DNA from: Molanna angustata
Lineage: Eukaryota > Arthropoda > Insecta > Trichoptera > Molannidae
DNA length: 64,000 bases
Reading direction: 5' to 3'
Assembly: GCA_963576475.1 (NCBI GenBank)
Contig: OY754990.1
Coordinates: 9,840,921-9,904,920, forward strand
In this document: piece by piece, positions 19,624 to 30,277 of the stretch
Layout of the letters: each line of letters opens with the position of its first letter
How positions within the stretch are numbered: position 1 is the first letter of the stretch
Notes under the pieces: generated by a model
What the model was told of the DNA's origin: nothing
The model's database searches: none
What the model saw: the letters and a program-made list of their open reading frames with translations, nothing else
Program-made: the position numbers and the translations under genes

Positions 19624-20113
19624 GAGTGGTGAATACTTGGAATAAACTGCCCAACATGTTTTGGTGTTGATATTTCCTTTCAAATAGAGTGGTGAATACT
19701 TGGAATAAACTGCTCCAACATGTTTTGGTGTTGATATTTCCTTTCAAATAGAGTGGTGAATACTTGGAATAAACTGCCCCAACATGTTTTGGTGTTGATA
19801 TTTCTTTTCAAATAGAGTGGTGAATACTTGGAATAAACTGCTCCAACATGTTTTGGTGTTGATATTTCCTTTCAAATAGAGTGGTGAATACTTGGAATAA
19901 ACTGCCCAACATGTTTTGGTGTTGATATTTTCTTACAAATAGAGTGGTGAATACTTGGAATAAACTGCTCCAACATGTTTTGGTGTTGATATTTCCTTTC
20001 AAATAGAGTGGTGAATACTTGGAATAAACTGCCCCAACATGTTTTGGTGTTGATATTTCTTTTCAAATGGAGTGGTGAATACTTGAAATAAACTGCTCCA
20101 ACATGTTTTGGAT
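19556..20113 (+). repeat. 63-64 bp minisatellite made from an RT C-terminus, 9 units
   Basis: The unit is CAAATAGAGTGGTGAATACT, TGGAATAAACTGCCCCAACA, TGTTTTGGTGTTGATATTTC. The first unit is continuous with the RT reading frame (NRVVNTWNKLPQHVL). Copies with CC or CCC at the junction alternate, giving 63 or 64 bp. Confidence 0.95.
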
Positions 20114-20224
20114 GCTGAAAATGTTAATATTTTCAAGAATAGACATTTGAAAATATAAAATATAAACCAGATAATAAAATTTGACAGTGGATATAGGCAC
20201 ATCAGCCTTGGCTGCCTGCCTATA

Positions 20225-20420
20225 AATAAATAATAATAATATTTTTATTGACAATAACATCTCAATAGAGACGAAGTTGGGATATTATAGAAGAACTAGG
20301 AACTCAGACGCCTACAGGGCCAACGATCTGTCATCGGCTGGTTTACGTGATCACTTTATGCGCTTGCGCAACGTTCACCAATTATGCCTTTATTGAGTTC
20401 CCTTATCATTGTAATAATTT
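20225..20420 (+). repeat. Dispersed repeat family D, well-preserved copy
   Basis: AACATCTCAATAGAGACGAA, GTTGGGATATTATAGAAGAA, CTGTCATCGGCTGGTTTACG, ACTTTATGCGCTTGCGCAAC, GCCTTTATTGAGTTCCCTTA. It matches 62675-62905 closely, 26755-26860 partly and 14190-14275 partly. No coding signal; class unknown. Confidence 0.75.
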
Positions 20421-20670
20421 TTGAAAGTTTTATACAACATTTCACCTGATAATACGAAATTATGCTATTGCCATCTATGAGGTAGCGAAGAAACCTTTTT
20501 GTAACGCCATCTATTGAGAAGTTGATTTATTTGTAAACAATGAAAGCAACATTCCTTGTAAATGAGGTGACGGACGTGACGGTGTCTCGCACAGATGTCA
20601 CCTCTGAACTGCGCCAGAAAAATTATTTCATTTTTGGCTTGTTTACTTACTTATACCAATGTGTATGTTA
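20421..20670. other. No gene recognised
   Basis: Unique-looking DNA with a modest GC-rich part near 20560-20620 (GACGGACGTGACGGTGTCTC). Confidence 0.35.
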
Positions 20671-20890
20671 ATCGAATATATATTTTTTAATTGCATATAC
20701 GCAAACATTGGGTTTTTTTACCTGTCAGGAGTCAAATGATATTATTATTGACAGTAACATCTCAATAGAGACGAAAATCGAATAGAGATCGTCTTTATTG
20801 AGATGTTATTGTCAATAAAAATATCATTTGACTCCCAACAGGGAAAAAATCCAATGTTTGCGTATATGCAATTAAAAAAATATATTCGAT
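20671..20890. repeat. Large palindrome (two ~98-nt arms)
   Basis: ATCGAATATATATTTTTTAA, TTGCATATACGCAAACATTG, GGAGTCAAATGATATT and AACATCTCAATAGAGACGA on the left return in reverse order on the right, ending TATATTCGAT at 20890. Its inner parts match family D and the segment at 62675, so it looks like a head-to-head pair of that family's ends. Confidence 0.85.
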
Positions 20891-21506
20891 AATAATAATA
20901 TTTGGTTTCGCCAATGTATTGATGAGGAGGTAGAGTGACGGTATGTATGTGGCTGGATTGGATGTCAGTGGAATAAATTCCGCCTTTCCATTATCCAGTA
21001 CCTATGCCCTTTTCCTACCTACATACATTGTCCATCTCCAATACTTTACCCGCAACAATAATATCATCGCCGCGCCGCTCAGTAGCAAACGCATTAATCT
21101 ATTCAGTATCACCTTGAACCTCGCATTAGTATCAAATCCGCATCGCTCTAAACTTCATAATATAAGATTCGCATCGCTCGTCTGAGTAAAAAAAACAGAA
21201 CGATTATAATCGTTCACGCGTCGCATTTCGAATTATTAAAACATTTTTCATCCCGCTAAAATTAATCTATCTGTGCTTGTGTTGTATACTCAATATTTAG
21301 GTGTTTCGTCATCATCGTCATCAGGAGCTGAGTGGAATGTTCCAGAGTCCTTCAGCCTTCATGCAGGTAAGAACTTTGTTTCACTTTATCTGGTTTGAGT
21401 CATTTGTGCATTCCGTTATAAATTGTCTCTTCCCAATATATAGGTGAAACCACGCACCCCTTAAAAACCTCATCACAGTATTCAATAATATTCAATAAAT
21501 TATTGC
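20891..21506. other. No gene recognised
   Basis: Includes an 80-codon open frame (20943-21185) without motif, and CGTCATCATCGTCATCAGGAG near 21308 followed by CATGCAGGTAAGAAC, which resembles a splice donor context. I cannot support an exon. Confidence 0.35.
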
Positions 21507-23130
21507 GCATTCGCCACACCAATATTTGTTTGTTGACCCATAAGGTTTATTTATTTGTTTTACTTTTTCATTGCTATAATGTGTTTACTTATTATTCGTA
21601 CTACATATTATATTATTGCATATTTGTTTGTTGACCTATGAAGGTTTATTGATTGCTTTACTTTTTCATTGCTATAATGTGTTTACTTATTATTCGTACT
21701 ACATATTATATTATTGCATATTTGTTTGTTGACCTATGAAGGTTTATTGATTGCTTTACTTTTTCATTGCTATAATATGATTACTTATTATTCGTACTAC
21801 ATATTATATTATTGCATATTTGTTTGTTGACCTATGAAGGTTTATTGATTGCTTTACTTTTTCATTGCTATAATGTGTTTACTTATTATTCGTACTACAT
21901 ATTATATTATTGCATATTTGTTTGTTGACCTATGAAGGTTTATTGATTGCTTTACTTTTTCATTGCTATAATGTGTTTACTTATTATTCGTACTACATAT
22001 TATATTATTGCATATTTGTTTGTTGACCTATGAAGGTTTATTGATTGCTTTACTTTTTCATTGCTATAATGTGTTTACTTATTATTCGTACTACATATTA
22101 TATTATTGCATATTTGTTTGTTGACCTATGAAGGTTTATTGATTGCTTTACTTTTTCATTGCTATAATGTGTTTACTTATTATTCGTACTACATATTATA
22201 TTATTGCATATTTGTTTGTTGACCTATGAAGGTTTATTGATTGCTTTACTTTTTCATTGCTATAATGTGTTTACTTATTATTCGTACTACATATTATATT
22301 ATTGCATATTTGTTTGTTGACCTATGAAGGTTTATTGATTGCTTTACTTTTTCATTGCTATAATGTGTTTACTTATTATTCGTACTACATATTATATTAT
22401 TGCATATTTGTTTGTTGACCTATGAAGGTTTATTGATTGCTTTACTTTTTCATTGCTATAATGTGTTTACTTATTATTCGTACTACATATTATATTATTG
22501 CATATTTGTTTGTTGACCTATGAAGGTTTATTGATTGCTTTACTTTTTCATTTCTATAATGTGTTTACTTATTATTTGTATTATATTATTGTTTACTGAT
22601 TTGTTTGTTGGCCTATGAAGGTTTATCGATTGCTTTATTTTTTTCATTCTATAATGTGTTTACTTTTTATTTGTACTATATTATTGCATACTGATTTGTT
22701 TGTTGACCTATGAAGGTTTATAGATTACTTTACTTTTTCGTTGCTATAATGTATTTATATTTTATTTGTACTATATTATTGCATACTGATTTGTTTGTTG
22801 GCCTATGAAGGTTTATCGATTGCTTTATTTTTTCATTCTATAATGTGTTTACTTTTTATTTGTACTATATTATTGCATATTTGTTTGTTGACCTATGTCG
22901 ATTTATTGATTGCTTTACTTTTTCATTGCTATAATATGTTTACTTTTCATTTGTACTATATTATTGCATATTTGTTTGTTGACCTATGAAGGTTTATTGA
23001 TTGCTTTACTTTTTCATTGCTATAATGTGTTTACTTCTTATTTGTATTATATTATTGCATACTGATTTGTTTGTTGACCTAGGATTTGTTTATTGGTTGC
23101 TTTATATTTATTTTTTTTCATTGCTATGAC
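21507..23130 (+). repeat. 98-bp tandem array, about 17 units
   Basis: The unit contains TTTGTTTGTTGACCTATGAA, GGTTTATTGATTGCTTTACT, TTTTCATTGCTATAATGTGT, TTACTTATTATTCGTACTAC. Spacing is 98 bp in the nearly identical central units (21631, 21729, 21827 and so on). Units beyond 22550 are shorter and diverged, which suggests the edge is older. Confidence 0.95.
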
Positions 23131-23611
23131 GTGTTTACTTATTTATTTGTTTGTTGATTGCATTCTCATTGGGATACATTTTCATCACTCACTATGAGTA
23201 TAATTCTTCTTTTTTAATTTCAATATTACAATCATGTAGCTAGAAGTGGACTTTTTATTAAAATTGTGATAAAATTGTCCTTACTTAAAACAGGAATTAC
23301 TCCTAGTTAGATAGACAAAGATTTATTGGAGGAACTAAAAAATTTCAATACAATCATAGAATTTTCAGAATAACCACTAATGTTGGTGTGTAGATCTAGG
23401 TATGTATATTGTTGTTGATTATTCTATACGTCCAGTGTCGGAGATGGGTGGAGTGTTGTGGTATGTTATGAATGAATAATTAACTGGAGTATAGTTGTTG
23501 AACAATACCACGTCTACCAGCTTAGGGCGACAACATAATCAATATGATAATCTTGCTTGTTCCTTAGGGACATCCTACTATGTTCTGATTACGCACAATC
23601 TAAATTAACCT
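23131..23611. other. No gene recognised
   Basis: AT-rich DNA without motif between the 98-bp array and the telomere-like composite. Confidence 0.35.
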
Positions 23612-23895
23612 AATCCAACCCTAGAATTTCATTAAAATCGTTTTTACTAATCGTTTTAACTAATCGTTTCGTTTCTTTTTTACTAATCGATTTAACTTTC
23701 AATAAAATCGTTTTTACTATAAAAAAACTATAAATAACTGACTAAAAAAAATAAAATAGCAACCACTTTGCTGGTTGTATCCGTCAAAACCACCACTACT
23801 CAGAATTCATAGTAGTTAAAAGTTGTTACCTGATATGATATACTTAATCAAAAAAAGCATTTATACTATAACCTAACCTAACCTAACCCTGAGAA

Positions 23896-24120
23896 TTTCC
23901 TGGAGAGACCACATCACGAATGCCGAGGTTCTCAACAGAGTTGAAGAAGAGAGGCACCTACTCAAAACAATCTCCGAGAGACGTGCTCGCTGGATTGGTC
24001 ACATCCTGCGCCACGAGGGTCTCCTACATGACCTAATGGAGGGAATGGTTGAGGGGACAAACCTCAGGGGGCATCCACGACGGGAATATTTGATCCAGGT
24101 ATGCGAAGACATGAACTGAA
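23896..24120 (+). pseudogene. Non-LTR RT C-terminal fragment inside telomere-like repeats
   Basis: Plus-strand frame: WRDHITNAEVLNRVEEERHL, LKTISERRARWIGHILRHEG, LLHDLMEGMVEGTNLRGHPR, ending ICEDMN-like at a TGA. The 'W.d.itN..VL.Rv.eer.lLk.i..R..rWiGHilRh..ll.dl.EG' block is a widely shared C-terminal segment of RTE/CR1-type ORF2 proteins. It starts directly after CCTAACCCTGAGA, so its 5' junction lies in the telomere-like repeat. Confidence 0.7.
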
Positions 24121-24649
24121 AGTCACCCACCGCTTACCCGGGTATCTCAGGCGCATTAGCACCTCTTTACCCGCACTTACTTGCAAATCTTTTTACGCAG
24201 GCGGGCTCGGAGTTTGCCGGATGGGCTCCCCCCAACAAACCCCGCCTGCTAAATTATAGACTCTCAGTGCCCTCATTTGAGGATGAAGCCTACCTAATGC
24301 ATCTTACTAATTAAAACTAATCTTAATTTCTAGGTACTTATAACTACTTATAAATAGCATCATAATATAACTAAATATCTAACAAACTAATTATCTTAAT
24401 ACTACTGTATTAGACTTAAGTCTTAAATTAATAGGTGAGGGAGCCAGGATAGAGGCGTCCCGACGTTTTATAAGAGCCATCGCACCCGCATCACCAGGTG
24501 CGATAGCTAACCTTGACGCGAGAAAGGAGGACCCACCCAGACGGGGGCACTTAATCAGACACCTCCACGAAGGGAGAAAGGACGGCACGAAACGTCAACG
24601 AGTCATCGACCACTCCGCCACAGCATAACTCCAGGCCAGATTAGGCCCA

Positions 24650-25046
24650 TCACTGTACGAGATCCTCGACCGGGGGAAAACCCGGTCTCCGGAGCTCATC
24701 CCAGCGTGAAACCCACACATCAACAAACTCTTCGAAACGAGCAACATTGTAATAGTTCTCCAGCACTTCGCCAAACCAGACTGGTCGGGCGGTGCCAGCA
24801 CACATACCTCCTATCATATTCTCCCTGGCGTCCATCAACAAAGGGCACTCCCAAAGTATATGCTCAGCATTCTGGGCACCGGTACCACAAGCACACCACG
24901 GATCCGCCGCTAGGCCTAACTCAAAGAGTCGGCCTTTAAGACATGAACTGCGCCACATACGTTGAGCTGAAGAGGGCTGCAGAAGATAGAGCGAAGTGGA
25001 AATCGAGACGTAGTCTTCTTCTGCAAACCAATCAGCAGGATTGAGA
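24650..25046 (-). pseudogene. R1-group non-LTR ORF2, C-terminal fragment
   Basis: Minus frame: SSLNPADWFAEEDYVSISTS, then SSAQRMWRSSCLKGRLFELG, DPWCACGTGAQNAEHILWEC and PLLMDARENMIGG, ending VEDLVQ and a stop at 24650. C.CG......H.L.EC is the C-terminal CCHC-type motif of R1/I-group elements. About 130 codons remain, with no RT palm. The likely 3' UTR extends to lower coordinates (a GC-richer stretch 24120-24640). It lies in opposite orientation to its neighbours at 23896 and 25300. Confidence 0.75.
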
Positions 25047-25298
25047 CTGGAGAGAGAGAGAGAGAGAGAACCTAACCCAACCCTAGGATTTCATTAAAAT
25101 CTTTTTTTGACAATCGTTTTATACTATAACCTAACCTAACCTAACCTAACCTAACCTAACCCAACCCTAGAATTTCATTAAAATCTTTTTTTGACAATCG
25201 TTTTATACTATAACCTAACCTAACCTAACCTAACCCAACCCTAGAATTTCATTAAAATCTTTTTTTGACAATCGTTTTATACTATAACCTAACCTAAC

Positions 25299-26668
25299 CG
25301 AAGTCATCAAACTAAGAAGGGTTAAAACAGAGGGAATCATTGACGAGCTGCCTAGCGACAGGAAGTATCAAGGCGTCAAGGAGTTCTACAGCCTTCCACA
25401 TCCAGCAACCATACCCAAATACGATACTGATCTTATAGAGAGAGACCCACCAGCTCCGGATAGGAACGAACTAAGGATCTACACAGACGGTAGTCTATTG
25501 AACGACAAAGTGGGGGCGGCCTTTGTCCCATATGAAGGAGTCAGGGAATTACCGGGTCGCAAGTTCAAATTGGCAGACTACTGCTCAGTATTCCAAGCGG
25601 AGCTCTTTGCTATAAAAGAGGCGCTCCTCTGGATAAAGAAAAAACCAAAAAACAGATGGTCAAAACTGGGAATACTCACCGATTGTATGTCTGGAGTTAG
25701 AAGTATCGCGGACGTGTGCTCTGTGAATCCATTAGTCGCGGAGATCCAGAGCACTCTTCGACTCTTGAAGGAAGAAGGTAGAGGCGTTAAGGTACTATGG
25801 ATTAGGGGCCATACAGACATAAGGGGCAACGAGCGTGCGGATGAATTGGCAAGAGCGGCAACCTGCATGAAGACCGCACCCGTTTACGACTGCTTTCCGC
25901 TCACCTACGCCAAAAGAGTAATCAGACGCGGAACTATGGAAGCGTGGCAAAAGACTTATGAGCAATCCGCAACAGGAGCAACAACCAAACTGTTCTTCAA
26001 AAAGCCGAGTGATGCTTCAAAATACAGGAAATCAGAAGGCATAAATTTCATCACGGCGCAATTCTTCACGGGACACGGATCATTCCGCCAATACCTTAAA
26101 AGATTTAGGTTGCGAGACGACGAAGCCTGTCCGTGCGACGACGTTACACCGCAGACTGTTCCCCACCTACTGCTGGACTGCCCTAGATTCAGCAGAGATA
26201 GGCATAGGATTGCACGCATATGCACGAGAGAAGGAATCTCGCTACTCGACCTTCACGAAGTATTTATGTGCGAGAAAGCTCGGAAGCCTGTAATCGAACT
26301 GATGACTAAGATCTGGAACCACATCAGGCTGGAGAATGAATCAACGGGCAGAATAGACACTCAATAATCATTTTTCTTTTCTTTCTTAATATAATCATTC
26401 TGTGTAATTCAGTAATTTTGAATGCATTTATAATTCTTGATAACACAATGCCGAGTAAATAACTTTACTACGGAAGGCCTGCATGGCCGTTCCCTCCGAT
26501 AAGGTTTCTGTGGTTTCCTTATCATAAGGCGAATGCCGGGGGGAGTCCTATTTGCAGGCCACAGCCGACATCCTTCCCATCCTGCACATACAATAAAGTT
26601 GATCGTCGTTACAACCTTGTTCATTATAAGCAAGGTGTAAAACACAATTAAAAAAAAAAAAAAAAAAC
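25299..26668 (+). mobile_element. 5'-truncated non-LTR element inserted in (CCTAA)n
   Basis: The left junction is AACCTAACC|GAAGTCATC at 25299. The right end is a poly(A) of about 18 A at 26651-26668, followed at once by CCTAACCTAACC. A body with coding sequence and a ~285-nt 3' UTR lies between. Truncation at the 5' end plus poly(A) means target-primed reverse transcription into telomere-type repeat DNA. Confidence 0.85.
25300..26367 (+). pseudogene. Non-LTR ORF2 C-terminus with RNase H domain
   Basis: The reading frame is open from the truncated 5' junction to a TAA at 26365, about 355 codons; a start codon is missing because the element is truncated. RNase H runs from IYTDGSLL (first Asp) through FQAELFAIKEALLW (Glu) and GILTDCMSGVRS (Asp) to GNERADELARAA (last Asp), so the D-E-D-D set is present. 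Next come a basic linker, FFTGHGSFRQYLKRF, and a C-terminal CPCDDVTPQTVPHLLLDCPR zinc-binding block. RNase H after the RT occurs in the I/LOA/R1-related groups and degrades RNA in RNA-DNA hybrids. There is no internal stop or frameshift, so the insertion is young. The RT and endonuclease are gone, so it cannot move by itself. Confidence 0.85.
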
Positions 26669-26754
26669 CTAACCTAACCTAACCCAACCCTAGAATTTCA
26701 TTAAAATCGTTTTAATTGCTCTGAAAACACTGCCTATTTATTATATGACATTTT

Positions 26755-26862
26755 TTTAACATCTCAACAGAGACGAAGTTTGACGAACTTTCGCTCTGTC
26801 ATCGGCTGATTTCCGCGATCACTTTATGCGCTTGTTCAACGTTCGCCAATTTACAAACTACT
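26755..26862 (+). repeat. Dispersed repeat family D, shortened copy
   Basis: TAACATCTCAACAGAGACGA, CTGTCATCGGCTGATTTCCG and GATCACTTTATGCGCTTG match 20225-20420, with an internal deletion. Confidence 0.65.
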
Positions 26863-27224
26863 TGCTAACGATTCTCGTCAGCGATTATCTAGAAGTGGAT
26901 AGGTGGAGGTTTGAGGAGAAACTGGTAATTTCGTATTGTTGCATTGACAAACAATTAATATTATTAATGCACCATCTTAGACAAAAATACAGCGCGCGTA
27001 TTTGAACGCTTATACGCATTGTCATTGGGAATACACAAATTCCCAAAGTTTCGGAGCTTTGACTGGTCTGAAAGTTAGTTAAAAGAGTGGGATGTGGCTA
27101 ACGCTATACTCCTCACTAACAAGTTACTCAATAAAGTATTCAAATTTTGTTTAGAAAATAATCAGCATTTTCATGAAATGAGTTCGTTATTTTTTTTTAT
27201 TTAAATATTTTATTATGACTCTTC
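26863..27224. other. No gene recognised
   Basis: AT-rich DNA without a motif I can place. Confidence 0.35.
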
Positions 27225-27610
27225 ATCATCAGCAGCCATTTTTTGTCCAGTGTTGGACATAGGCCTCCCCTTTCAGCCTCCATGCTTCCCTATCCCTCGC
27301 CACCCTGTGCCATTGACCTCCTGCCACTCGTTTGATATCGTCAGACCATCTTGTTTGCGGTCTGTCCGGGTTTCTGCGTCCAGTTCTCGGTCGCCACTCC
27401 AGGGTGCGTTTGGTCCATCGATCATCTGCTGTCCTTACTACATGGCCAGCCCAATTCCATTTTAAGGAAGCTACCTTGTATGCAACATCGGTAACTTTTG
27501 TCCTTTCTCTGATCCATTCGTTGCGTTTTCGATCACAAAGACTAATGTTATCATCCTCCTCTCCATTGCTCGTTGCGTTACTCGGAGTTTCTGTACTGTA
27601 CATTTTGTAA
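27225..27610 (-). pseudogene. RTE-like non-LTR C-terminal fragment with 3' end
   Basis: Minus frame of 124 codons: WIRERTKVTDVAYKVASLKW, NWAGHVVRTADDRWTKRTL, EWRPRTGRRNPDRPQTRWSD, DIKRVAGGQWHRVARDREAW, ending YVQHWTKNGC. This is the usual C-terminal part of RTE-like ORF2 proteins. The 3' UTR is very short and finishes GGCTGCTGATGATGA, the (ATG)n-type tail of RTE elements. The frame is intact over its length, so this is a fairly recent 5'-truncated copy. Confidence 0.85.
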
Positions 27611-27761
27611 AAATAACAGTTTCAAAACCGTATGTCAGTACTGGGAGTACTGTGTCTTCTTAGCAATATGAAAATAAACTCACTTTGAAATATTTGACAG
27701 TTGAAAAATATTGAGAAGCACTGATCAGATATCCTTCAAAATCTAATGAGGTCTTAAGTGA

Positions 27762-27862
27762 GTATTCGTCATCATCATCATCACCATTGGCGCTACAGCC
27801 CTGTGTGGGCCCTGGCCTCCTCCAGAATCCTTCTCCAGCCGTCCCTGTCCTCCACCGCAATG
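27762..27862 (-). pseudogene. RTE-like 3' end, second short copy
   Basis: Minus strand reads IAVEDRDGWRRILEEARAHT, GL, a stop, and a (TGATGATGATGATGA) tail. The 'DR..WR.l.eeA..H.Gl' block closes RTE-like ORF2 proteins. Only the last ~28 codons and the tail are present. Confidence 0.75.
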
Positions 27863-27934
27863 TTGTAGGAAAATATTATCATGATATTTTTTTATTACAA
27901 AAATGTTACATAATACCTACTACCTACGTGCGAA

Positions 27935-28990
27935 AAATAGGCCATTACTTATGCACCGAATATGATGTCATCATGATTTAATTATTTATTTTTTTATTTT
28001 ATTATTTATCTTTTTGTACATAATATAATCAAATATAATCTATGGTAAAGCAGTTTTTTTTTATTATTAGCAAAAATATAATATATGAGAAATAAATATA
28101 TGAAATATAATTTATTATGAAAAATAGGCCATTACTTATGCAGCGAATATGATGTCATCATGATTTAATTATTTATTTTTTTATTTTATTATTTATCTTT
28201 TTGTACATAATATAATCATATATAATCTATGGTAAAGCAGTTTTTTTTTTATTTTTCGCAAAAATATAATATATGAGAAATAAATATATGAAATATAATT
28301 TATTATGAAAAATAGGCCATTACTTATGCAACGAATAATGATGTCATCATGATTTAATTATTTATTTTTTTATTTTATTATTTATCTTTTTGTACATAAT
28401 ATAATCAAATATAATCTATGGTAAAGCAGTTTTTTTTTTTAGCAAAAATATTATATAGGTACGAGAAATAAATATATGATATATAATTTATTATGAAAAA
28501 TAGGCCATTACTTATGCAACGAATAATGATGTCATCATGATTTAATTATTTATCGTTTTGTACATAATATAAACAAATATAATCTATGGTAAAACATTTT
28601 TTTTTTTATTTTTAGCAAAAATACAATATACGAGAAATAAATATATGAATAAATATATGGAAAAAAGGCTATTACTTATGCAACGAATAATGATGTCATC
28701 ATGATTTAATTATTTATCGTTTTGTACATAATATAAACAAATATAATCTATGGTAAAACAGTTTTTTTTTTTTTTTGCAAAAATACAATATACGAGAAAT
28801 AAATATATGAATAAATATATGGAAAAAAGGCTATTACTTATGCAGCGAATAATGATGTCATCATGATTTAATTATTCATCTTTTTATTTAATTATTTATT
28901 TTTTTTGTACATAATATAAACAAGTATATTCTATGGTATAACAGTTTCTTTTTTTTTAAGTTTTTAACAAAACTACAATATATGAAATTA
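27935..28990 (+). repeat. AT-rich tandem array, units ~187 then ~163 bp, about 6 units
   Basis: Repeating words are GGCCATTACTTATGCAACGA, ATAATGATGTCATCATGATT, TTTTTGTACATAATATAA and AATCTATGGTAAA. The GCCATTACTT positions 27941, 28128, 28317 and 28504 are 187-189 apart; the next two (28668, 28830) are about 163 apart because a TTTATTTTATTATT segment is lost. Confidence 0.9.
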
Positions 28991-29357
28991 GCTTATTGTG
29001 GGATATGCAGTAATGATAATGTTATATACAATGTGGGTACTTGTGGTTTACAATTCTATTTGCTAAATTGAATGCGTATTAATCTTGAAATACTATTTAG
29101 AAAACGACATTGGACCGCCCCTTGATAAGGTAAATACATCAAACAAGCACAGCAAGCTGTTAATTATCACAGCTGGACTCTATTTTATTGACAGAGTCTT
29201 CTTCTTTTTAACTAAACAGAAGCGAATCTTTATTTAAATTTAAAGAAACCGTAACAATGTCCTTATTAAAATTACATTCAGCCATTATATCTCGATTCCT
29301 TATTCTGTCACACATCGTTTTTTTTGCATAACCTCAATTTCATGGTATTCATTCTCC
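28991..29357. other. No gene recognised
   Basis: Plain AT-rich DNA between two tandem arrays. Confidence 0.35.
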
Positions 29358-29695
29358 TTTACGAGTGTCCCATGACCAAATCCGGCATTTGATTACGAGT
29401 GACCCATGACCAAACTTGACATTTGATTACGAGAGACCCCTGATCACACTTGGCATGTGATTACCAGAAACTTCTCACCAAACTTAGCATTTGATTATGA
29501 GTGGCCCATGACCAAACGTGGCATTTGATTACGAGTGGCCCATGACCAAACGTGGCATTGAATCACGAGTGACCCATGACCAAACACGACATTTAATTAC
29601 GAGTGACCCATGACCAAACATGGCATTTGATTACGAGTGACCCATGACCAAACGTGGTATTCGATAACGAGTGACCCATGATAAAACTAACTCTT
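29358..29695 (+). repeat. 34-bp tandem repeat, about 10 diverged units
   Basis: The unit is GAGTGACCCATGACCAAACG plus TGGCATTTGATTAC. Units differ at several positions, so the array is older than the 32-bp one. Confidence 0.9.
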
Positions 29696-29799
29696 ATCAA
29701 ACAGATCGATGATCCATTGATAATCTGGATGGGTTGCGGCCACAGAAGCCCATACAGTAAAGTTGGCAGATGATACAGCCATATCCGAGGATCGTCTCC

Positions 29800-29935
29800 A
29801 TTAACGTCAGCCTAGAAATTCTAAAATTGTTTCCTTTAACATCAAAAACAGGCCTAGAAATTCCGTAATCGTCTCCTTAAACATCAAAAACAGGCCTACA
29901 AATTCAAAAGTCGTCTCCATTAACATCGAAACTTT
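29800..29935 (+). repeat. ~47-bp repeat, 3 units
   Basis: TCGTCTCC.TTAACATCAAAA and CAGGCCTA.AAATTC recur three times. Confidence 0.75.
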
Positions 29936-30277
29936 AAAAAAATATTAGATATTTTAATAACCAGTTCGTTCCTGACTTATTGTGTAAGGTCATTCTACCT
30001 CATACATTATATGTACCTATCAATGCGGGGTCACTTCTAATAACCACCCCTAGTTCTTGTTCCATTACTATGATGAAACTAACGAGATCATCTTCCAGAT
30101 ACATACATACAATGTACACTTATTCCACTTTTTATATTGGACTTTGACGACTTTGCAATCAGCCGGCTACACAGTGCACAATGGCTAATTATTTTATATT
30201 GCAATAGGTCACCTATATACCTATACATATATGCGTCAAATACATAGAGTTAAAGAGTACCTACCATAATATCTTCC
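29936..30277. other. No gene recognised
   Basis: Unique-looking AT-rich sequence. Confidence 0.35.

Larger units (their letters stand above)
23612..26720 (+). repeat. Interstitial telomere-like composite: (CCTAA)n plus a ~50-bp companion
   Basis: Runs of CCTAA at 23871-23890, 25064-25080, 25127-25160, 25212-25235, 25287-25299 and 26668-26690 are the complement of TTAGG, the common insect telomere repeat. They alternate with a companion sequence CCCTAGAATTTCATTAAAAT, TTTTTTTGACAATCGTTTTA, TACTATAA. Starts of that companion at 25081, 25165 and 25239 are 84 and 74 bp apart, a difference of two pentamers. Non-LTR fragments occupy the rest. The block is inside ordinary repeat-rich DNA, so it is interstitial. 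Confidence 0.85.

Noticed and set aside
21300..21380. Possible exon with a splice donor (CAGGTAAGAA)
   Set aside because: There is no supporting reading frame or neighbour exon; one donor-like word is not enough.
23871..26690. A true chromosome end
   Set aside because: Pentamer runs are short, interrupted, and followed by 37 kb of ordinary repeat-rich DNA.
29358..29695. Regular 34-bp repeats looked at first like a CRISPR array
   Set aside because: There are no unique spacers between repeats; units are directly adjacent and diverged, and the genome is eukaryotic.
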